Assembly: GCF_003570995.1 (NCBI RefSeq)
Contig: NZ_QXIY01000001.1
Location: 1 to 47,221, forward strand
Direction of reading: 5' to 3'
Length of the DNA: 47,221 nt
Source: Candidatus Cryosericum septentrionale
Lineage (GTDB): Bacteria > Caldisericota > Caldisericia > Cryosericales > Cryosericaceae
The notes under the pieces are model-generated. The model did not search any database and was not told where the DNA came from. It saw only the letters and a program-made list of their open reading frames with translations. The stretch's first letter is position 1. Each line of letters starts with the position of its first letter. Below, one piece after another: positions 41,877 through 47,221 of the stretch. Both the position numbers and the translations under genes were made by a program.

Positions 41877-43853
41877 TTAGTGCGCCAGATAAACTGGGTA
41901 GTAGGCGACGACTCCGGAGGGGTGCAAATAGTAATTGCGCACCTTAGGATTCAAAATAACGGTGGTAATCGTATTCCAGAGCGGGAACTGCACGGCGTCC
42001 TGGTAAATCAGTTTTTTCTCCAGGTCCTGGTAAAGCGGAATACGGTCGGACATACGCGTCAACTTTGCTGCCTTCTCGATGATGGCGTCATATTCCGGTT
42101 TTGCCCACCCCATGTTGGAGTCAGTCCCTGTATGGTACAAGGGAGCCATAAAATTGTCGGGATCAGCAAAGTCGGCATACCAGTTGCGGTAGGCAATATC
42201 GGTTTCACCGGCGCCCAGGAGCTGCCAGTATGTGGCGCTGTCGAGCTTTTTCAGGTTCACCGTAATGCCAATCTGTTTGAGGGCTTCCTGGAATGCAAGA
42301 TGCTCGTCCTCCATTCTCCCCGATCGCATGACCATCTCGAGTGAGAACCCATTGGGGTAACCAGCGTCTATCATGAGCTGCTTTGCCTTGGCCAGGTCGT
42401 AGCTGAACCCAGGGAGGGTAGCGTTATAGGCGGGTAGCCCTGGAGGGAAGATGCCTTTTGCAAGATAACCCTGCCCTTTCAGGATCTTGGCGAGGATTTG
42501 TTCGCGGTTGATTGCATAGCCAATGGCCTGACGGACGCGTATGTCCTGAAGCGGGCCCTTCCGTTTGATGTTAAAATCAATGCGGTAATAACTCATATCT
42601 GCGGTTTTGTAGACGTTGGTAGCATAGGTCTTGACCAGCTCGTCATATTGTGCAAGGGGTGGGTACAGAACATCAAGCTCGCCCTTTTTAAATTTGAGGA
42701 CCTGCGTATTCTCATCCTCGACGATATCGACATGGACTCCGTCAAGTGCCGGGCGACCCTTGAAGTACTTGAGATTGGCTGCATACAAAATATGGCTGCC
42801 GCGCTGCCATTCCTTGACATAGAACGGACCGGATCCGACTGGATGAGCAAAGTAGGTATCGCCCATCTTCGTCACAGCCTTCTCCGAAAGGATACCGAAC
42901 GCCGGAATCGCAAGAATCTGGATGAACGGAGCGAAGGGTTGCTCAAGAGTAAAGGAAATCGTGTAATCGTCCAGAACCTTGATTCCAGAAACGGCCGAGG
43001 CCTTCCCGTCCGCTTTTGCCTGACCGCCGACAATCTTGACAGGAGTCAGATAGTAGTCGAGAACGCCGCTGGTATAAGCGGGGCCGTTGGGATCAAAACA
43101 GCGCTCAAACGTAAACTTGACATCGTTGGCGATCAGCTTGGTTCCGTCGCTGAAATAGATGTCGTTTCGGAGATGGAAGGTGATGGTTTTGCCATCTGTT
43201 GACGTGTCCCATGATTTGGCTGCATCGGGCATGATCGTGAAATCCTTGTATCCCACGGTCACAAGGTTGGAATAGATCTGACGACACGCATTGAACAGGA
43301 GCAAATTTGTATTGGACTGTGGATCGAAACCGTCTAGATCTCCGCCGTTGTAGTCATGCAGAATGCCGCCAATGACAACAACTTCCTTCCTGAACGTGAT
43401 ACTTACCGTGTGGGTCTTTGCATCCCAGCCAACTGTGGCACCGATAGCTTCCGAGATGAAGCGTACCGGAACAACGGTTCGCCCCGTTTTCAGGATAACA
43501 GGAGCGGCTTCCAGAGTCTTGCTGACCCCATTGACCGTTGCCGTCGTGGAGCCTATTTTCAAGGTGATATTATTCCCTTCAAGAACGTAACTGACAGTCT
43601 TATTCGTCGGATCGTAATCGACGAATGCGTCTAGCGCTTCGCCAATAAATCGGAACGGAACCATCGTGCGTCCATTGATAATGACGGGAGGCTGATCAAG
43701 CGTTTTCGGAACCAGGTTGACATAGGCCTTGGCACTGCCAATCGTCATAGAAATGATTGCGTCCTGGTCTGCGGCAACATTGACGGGAGCGACCCAGATG
43801 CCAAGAACAAGTGCAATTGTGAGCACAAGCGATATAACTCTCTTTGCTTCCAT
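41877..43853 (-). CDS. Secreted stalk-domain / family-5 solute-binding fusion protein
   Basis: 658 aa. Residues 1-28 are a signal peptide ending near APVNVAA without a lipobox Cys. About residues 35-150 are a copper-amine-oxidase-N-like (stalk) domain with two repeats: INGRTMVPFRFIGEALDAFVD and LKTGRTVVPVRFISEAIGAT. From ~155 to the end is an SBP family 5 (Opp/Dpp/Nik-type) solute-binding domain: PDAAKSWDTSTDGKTITFHL, FSDGTKLIANDVKFTFER, DIRVRQAIGYAINREQILAKIL. The fusion is unusual, since such binding proteins are normally lipoproteins; the stalk may bind the cell wall. GAGGAGG precedes the ATG. Likely cargo is cell-wall peptides, from context. Confidence 0.9.
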   Translation of the reverse strand: MEAKRVISLVLTIALVLGIWVAPVNVAADQDAIISMTIGSAKAYVNLVPKTLDQPPVIINGRTMVPFRFIGEALDAFVDYDPTNKTVSYVLEGNNITLKIGSTTATVNGVSKTLEAAPVILKTGRTVVPVRFISEAIGATVGWDAKTHTVSITFRKEVVVIGGILHDYNGGDLDGFDPQSNTNLLLFNACRQIYSNLVTVGYKDFTIMPDAAKSWDTSTDGKTITFHLRNDIYFSDGTKLIANDVKFTFERCFDPNGPAYTSGVLDYYLTPVKIVGGQAKADGKASAVSGIKVLDDYTISFTLEQPFAPFIQILAIPAFGILSEKAVTKMGDTYFAHPVGSGPFYVKEWQRGSHILYAANLKYFKGRPALDGVHVDIVEDENTQVLKFKKGELDVLYPPLAQYDELVKTYATNVYKTADMSYYRIDFNIKRKGPLQDIRVRQAIGYAINREQILAKILKGQGYLAKGIFPPGLPAYNATLPGFSYDLAKAKQLMIDAGYPNGFSLEMVMRSGRMEDEHLAFQEALKQIGITVNLKKLDSATYWQLLGAGETDIAYRNWYADFADPDNFMAPLYHTGTDSNMGWAKPEYDAIIEKAAKLTRMSDRIPLYQDLEKKLIYQDAVQFPLWNTITTVILNPKVRNYYLHPSGVVAYYPVYLAH

Positions 43854-43972
43854 GAATCGTACCTCCTCTGAGATATAGGAATTCCGCGTTCTCTTTGCCG
43901 CACGATCTCGTTGGGATGGATCAACAACCTAAGGCCCTTTGTTCATCATCCCTCCTGTTCCTCGCACCTACG

Positions 43973-44914
43973 TCAAATTGTGGCAGCTTCCAACAGTCTT
44001 ATCGATGCAGCGCTGGCGTCAAGACGCACGGCACAACCCAGCGGCAATGTTGTCATATCTTGTCCATGGCCACTGGGAAAATCAACAAGAACGGGTTTAC
44101 CTAGACCGGACAGATAGTCGCGATAGAGTTCGGCGAGATGAAGAGATGGTTTGGATTCGTCAGGATTTTGGACGTTTACCATCTCTCCCATGACAATAGC
44201 TGTAGCATCCCGGAAGATTCCTGCAAGGGCCAAGTGGGCGAGCATGCGGTCAATATCATGCCATTCTTCATCTACATCCTCAAGAAACAGGATACGTCCT
44301 GTGCAATCCAGTTGCCACGGTGTTCCGAGAAGCGCCTCGACAAGCGTCATACAGCCGCCGACCAGGACACCTTCTGTGATGCCGGGCAGCATGGCGTGTG
44401 CCTTATTGGATGCACGATCGTACATGAGTTCGCCGGTAAATGAAGGCTCCGTCAGCAATTGCCACATTGTCTGCTCGACAAGGGGGCGCATATGATCATT
44501 GATGTCGATGGATACCATGGGCCCGTAGAACGTTGCAAGGTGTGCCTCTTTCCAGAATGCAAGATGTAAAGAGGTAATGTCGCTGTACCCCATGAACGGT
44601 TTTGGGTTGGCGCGGATGCACTGGTAATCCAAGAGGGGCAAAAGTCTCATTGCTCCGTATCCTCCACGTGAGCAGATGATTGCATCGATATCGTCTCGGT
44701 CAAACATTTCGCTGATATCTCCCGCGCGCGCGATATCGGTGCCTGCCAGATATCCATGTGTATCATGCACATGCGTTCCGACAATAGTCCGATACCCCCG
44801 ACGCTGCAGGTAGGCTATACCAGCTTGAAGCTTTTCCTCATTATTAGGACCGGCGGGGGCAACAATCCCGATTGTAGCACCGGGCCGGAGGGCATGTGGA
44901 TGAACTACCGTCAT
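43973..44914 (-). CDS. LD-carboxypeptidase (peptidase S66), YkfA/LdcA-like
   Basis: 313 aa from the ATG at 44914, which forms an ATGA overlap with the upstream NlpC/P60 stop; the GTG at 44926 is less likely. Cleaves L-D (or L-Dap-D-Ala) bonds of muropeptides in the cytoplasm. Catalytic triad: S111 (GYSDITSL), E212 (FLEDVDEEW) and H283 (PSGHGQ). No signal peptide. It matches B. subtilis YkfA in the dpp-ykf operon. Confidence 0.92.
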   Translation of the reverse strand: MTVVHPHALRPGATIGIVAPAGPNNEEKLQAGIAYLQRRGYRTIVGTHVHDTHGYLAGTDIARAGDISEMFDRDDIDAIICSRGGYGAMRLLPLLDYQCIRANPKPFMGYSDITSLHLAFWKEAHLATFYGPMVSIDINDHMRPLVEQTMWQLLTEPSFTGELMYDRASNKAHAMLPGITEGVLVGGCMTLVEALLGTPWQLDCTGRILFLEDVDEEWHDIDRMLAHLALAGIFRDATAIVMGEMVNVQNPDESKPSLHLAELYRDYLSGLGKPVLVDFPSGHGQDMTTLPLGCAVRLDASAASIRLLEAATI

Positions 44915-45744
44915 TTGCCGGTCCACTGTCTACTATCGACGTACAAGTCAGTCCAATGCTTATCGGCAAGCTTGCTTGTTTGCACAACTGGATGCTCATG
45001 CGTGGTCGCATGGATGAGTTTTCCAGCGCCAATGTATATGCCGACATGAGTGATGTTCTTGGTAGCTGGATTACCGAAGAAAATGAGATCACCAGGCTGC
45101 ATTTTTGCTTTCGGAACAAGAGCAAATTCCTTCATACCTCGTTGAATCCCAGCATCACGCAGAATGATGATACCGTTCAGGCGGTAAACGAGTTGTGCCA
45201 GGCCTGAACAGTCGATCCCAAACGGTGAAACTCCACCCCACCGATAAGGCAGCCCAAGAAACTTCTTTGCTGTTGCCACAAAGTCAGAGCGTTTTCCCCG
45301 TGCAAACAGATAAGGGGCATTATCAACGATGACATCTCCCTGTTGGACCCACCCGATTTGCCCATCGGGAAGGCGTACGTGGAGCCATCCATCTTGCGTG
45401 ACCATGTCCGGCACCTCGAGTGTTACCCCGATCGTGACAGTTGTCATAAGCGGTGAGTCCACTGACGGACCCTTATTAATGTTTGCAAAGAGATTGGTGG
45501 TTGTGGCCACATGACCACGGGATGCATATGGCTGATCCTGCTTTGTATAGAGTCGTACCATTTCAGCAGGGACCCAGCCTAGATAGGTGTCTGGCAGCTG
45601 GATATTGTACCAGCCCTCCTTGTTCAACTTCACGACGCATGTTGTACCGATGATCGCCTGACTGACAACCTCGGATTTGACATTCGCATCAAGATACATG
45701 TTGGCAATGTTGGCGGTAATGACACCTTTTCTTTGCAACGTCAT
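44911..45744 (-). CDS. Cytoplasmic NlpC/P60 gamma-D-Glu-diamino-acid endopeptidase with two SH3-like domains (YkfC-type)
   Basis: 277 aa. Residues ~1-65 and ~75-140 are bacterial SH3-like domains (WYNIQLPDTYLGWVPAEMV, WLHVRLPDGQIGWVQQGDV). The NlpC/P60 domain follows with C179 (GIDCSGL), H233 (THVGIYIG) and H245 (LIHATTHE). There is no signal peptide, which argues for muropeptide recycling in the cytoplasm rather than wall hydrolysis, as in YkfC. It overlaps the LD-carboxypeptidase by ATGA and lies 51 bp after dppA. Confidence 0.92.
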   Translation of the reverse strand: MTLQRKGVITANIANMYLDANVKSEVVSQAIIGTTCVVKLNKEGWYNIQLPDTYLGWVPAEMVRLYTKQDQPYASRGHVATTTNLFANINKGPSVDSPLMTTVTIGVTLEVPDMVTQDGWLHVRLPDGQIGWVQQGDVIVDNAPYLFARGKRSDFVATAKKFLGLPYRWGGVSPFGIDCSGLAQLVYRLNGIIILRDAGIQRGMKEFALVPKAKMQPGDLIFFGNPATKNITHVGIYIGAGKLIHATTHEHPVVQTSKLADKHWTDLYVDSRQWTGK

Positions 45745-45795
45745 GAACCCTCCTTAATAGTGAATTTGTGCCAGTTGTGATAGGTGAGTGAAACG

Positions 45796-46620
45796 TTACA
45801 CCATCGGCGCCTGGCTGGCTAGTGCCGTCATGGTATAGAAGGCAAACCATGCCTGAAGATAATCATTGGTGTCAAATGCAAGCGTCGTGCCATCCAGGCG
45901 CATGGAGCCGGGCATCATGGACGCTCGGTCGGCCTCTCCAGCCTGAAGATACCGTACTTCCAGCCGGTAGGGGGCTGATGGCAAGTAAGGGCAGGCTTCG
46001 GGGATTATCCTCACAGCTTCAGCTGCTGTTTTGCGGATAAGTTCACGTGCGTTTGCAACGGAGAGATGGCGGGCGCTATAGGCAGATTGACCTTGCTTGA
46101 CGGTGGCCGTCCGGATCCATGGAAGGTACTCACGTGCCTCTTCTGCAACATGCTGATCGCCACTTATCATGACGACGGGAACGCCAAAATAGCCTGCAAT
46201 CATTGCATTAAGGCCAGTTTCACCGTACACCTTACCATTGATTTTGAACTGCGAAACACAACCACTGAACGTATGCACGATTGTAGAATTCCATGTGCCG
46301 GCACGAGCGTGATATCCAATGAAAAAAACACCATCTATTCCGGTATCCACACCCTGCATCATAGACAGGGGCTTCTGCGAACCAGTTATGTACTCGATGC
46401 GAGGATCCAGTTTCTCAGGAAGCAGATTCGTCATGTCATGGTGGGAATCGTTCACGAGAACAGAACTGGCGCCAGCATCGAATGCGCCTTGCGCAGCAGC
46501 ATTTACCTCCCCCGTAATCTGTTCTCGGGCAAACTCATAGAACGGACCGGTGGGGGATGACTGTTTCTCCGTGACGATACCATCTACTCCTTCCATATCA
46601 CACGAAATGTAGATATTCAT
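45796..46620 (-). CDS. dppA: D-aminopeptidase DppA (peptidase M55)
   Basis: 274 aa zinc peptidase releasing D-amino acids, for example D-Ala-D-Ala. Family residues are in place: D8 and E10 (SCDMEG), H60 (NDSHHDM), H104 (GYHARAG), H116 (IVHTFSG) and E134 (VYGETG). No signal peptide, so cytoplasmic. Its ATG overlaps the epimerase stop (ATGA). It supports the muropeptide-recycling reading of the operon. Confidence 0.93.
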   Translation of the reverse strand: MNIYISCDMEGVDGIVTEKQSSPTGPFYEFAREQITGEVNAAAQGAFDAGASSVLVNDSHHDMTNLLPEKLDPRIEYITGSQKPLSMMQGVDTGIDGVFFIGYHARAGTWNSTIVHTFSGCVSQFKINGKVYGETGLNAMIAGYFGVPVVMISGDQHVAEEAREYLPWIRTATVKQGQSAYSARHLSVANARELIRKTAAEAVRIIPEACPYLPSAPYRLEVRYLQAGEADRASMMPGSMRLDGTTLAFDTNDYLQAWFAFYTMTALASQAPMV

Positions 46621-47221
46621 GACAGAGCCTCCTGATTGGCAAAATGATTACGATATTCATCGTTGAGCTCCACTCCCAGGCCAGGGCGATCAGAAACCGT
46701 CAGCTGGTCTCCTCTTATCTCGACGCCACCGGTTGTCGGCTGGAATGCAAGATCGATGCATCCATCCAGATCGACATGCGTGACGACCGGTGATGCCAAC
46801 GCTACATGTGCTCCTGCTGCAATCCCGACAGGAGTTTCTGTCATGCACCCGATCATACATGGGATACCTGCAGCTCGTGCGATAGCCAGAATGTCGAGTG
46901 CGCGGGAAATACCTCCAACCTTCTGTAGTTTGACGTTCAGCATGGAACATACGTGAGAACGGACTAACGCCAGCGCATCCTCTGGTGTATGGACGGCTTC
47001 ATCGGCTGTTATCGGAATAGGGCTATGGTCACTTACCCATCGCAGGGACTCTGTGTCTTCTGCAGGAACGGGTTGCTCGGCAAAATCGATTCCTGCTCCA
47101 GCCAGTGCTAGCAGCACACGCAGAGCTCCTTCGCGGTCATATCCCTGGTTTGCGTCGACATGCAGCGGGAACGTGGGCCCTACTGCTGTACGAACCGCAT
47201 GGACGCGTTTGACATCAAGAT
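46617..47221 (-). CDS. L-Ala-D/L-Glu epimerase-like enolase-superfamily enzyme (5' end outside window)
   Basis: About 201 residues visible; the frame is open to the right edge, so the start lies beyond it. An ATG at 47117 is internal. Barrel metal residues: D in HVDANQGYD, E in FAEQPVPAED, the D-E pair in PITADEAVHTPEDA, and the second catalytic Lys in NVKLQKVGGISRALDI. MIGCMTETPVGIAAGAHVAL is typical of dipeptide epimerases (YkfB/YcjG), including the DxD-type C-terminal specificity loop. First visible gene of the recycling operon. A muconate-cycloisomerase-like or o-succinylbenzoate-synthase role is less likely given DppA next to it. Confidence 0.9.
   Translation of the reverse strand, partial: LDVKRVHAVRTAVGPTFPLHVDANQGYDREGALRVLLALAGAGIDFAEQPVPAEDTESLRWVSDHSPIPITADEAVHTPEDALALVRSHVCSMLNVKLQKVGGISRALDILAIARAAGIPCMIGCMTETPVGIAAGAHVALASPVVTHVDLDGCIDLAFQPTTGGVEIRGDQLTVSDRPGLGVELNDEYRNHFANQEALS

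Noticed and set aside
43920-43952. Six-codon reading frame (ATGATGAAC...) after GGAGGG on the minus strand upstream of the stalk/solute-binding gene, as a leader peptide
   Set aside because: The G-tract abuts the ATG with no spacing, the codons show no amino-acid bias, and no attenuator-like alternative hairpins follow.

Overview
This is a bacterial chromosome segment with moderately high GC. The gene set is typical of a bacterium: NAD-dependent DNA ligase, GatCAB, the ribosomal S2/EF-Ts/UMP kinase/RRF string, DXP-pathway genes (dxr, ispG), undecaprenyl diphosphate synthase, HrcA and an SMC head. There are no rRNA, tRNA, phage, IS or CRISPR features. Spacing is very tight, and many junctions are 4-bp ATGA overlaps. 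A QueT-type ECF S-component, MtaB, an AmmeMemoRadiSam cassette, a secreted copper-amine-oxidase-N (stalk) domain protein and a muropeptide-recycling operon suggest an anaerobic heterotroph outside the well-studied phyla. A Caldiserica/Cryosericota-like lineage is only a guess from overall impression.

Layout. 1-877: 3' part of smc. 909-2561: a more A/T-rich aldo/keto reductase, a strong bidirectional terminator and a WG-repeat protein with a damaged-looking start. 2608-8950 (minus): anchored beta-propeller-like protein, ligA, gatC, gatA, gatB. 9088-12890 (plus): tldD, tldE/pmbA and a PfkA-family protein with altered ATP-site motifs. 12987-15542 (minus): LapA-domain protein, QueT-like S-component, nitrilase-type amidase and nadE, all joined by ATGA overlaps. 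15594-16280: a CsoR/CstR-family repressor with a near-perfect dyad operator over its own start, then thioredoxin. 16385-19832: hrcA, rsmE, mtaB, HIT protein. 19829-22638 (minus): MrfA/YprA-type helicase and a ferritin-like protein. 22725-23494 (minus): a small helical protein and a Roadblock/LC7 protein.

23832-30521 (plus): rpsB, tsf, pyrH, frr, uppS, dxr, rseP, ispG, the translation/isoprenoid/envelope superoperon, without cdsA. gltX (minus) follows, then a divergent DUF2007-like gene, a 472-bp gap that may encode a small RNA, and speD plus an ACL5-type aminopropyltransferase. 34388-38582 is an overlapping five-gene operon: MTA/SAH/adenosine deaminase, pncC, amrS, amrB, amrA. SpeE-type enzymes release methylthioadenosine, which the deaminase can process, so these neighbouring units form a polyamine/MTA-salvage neighbourhood.

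38546-39877 (minus) is a C69 dipeptidase. From about 39.95 kb to the right edge, base composition becomes more A/T-rich and the genes form a peptidoglycan-peptide recycling operon on the minus strand: Ala-Glu epimerase (partial), DppA D-aminopeptidase, a cytoplasmic NlpC/P60 endopeptidase, an LD-carboxypeptidase, a stalk-domain/solute-binding fusion and two Opp/Dpp permeases. This matches the gene content of the B. subtilis dpp-ykf operon, but no transport ATPase is in view.

Promoters recognisable by eye mostly have -35/-10 boxes 16 bp apart. Several genes lacking a Shine-Dalgarno have a -10-like box 6-7 nt before the ATG, which suggests leaderless mRNAs.
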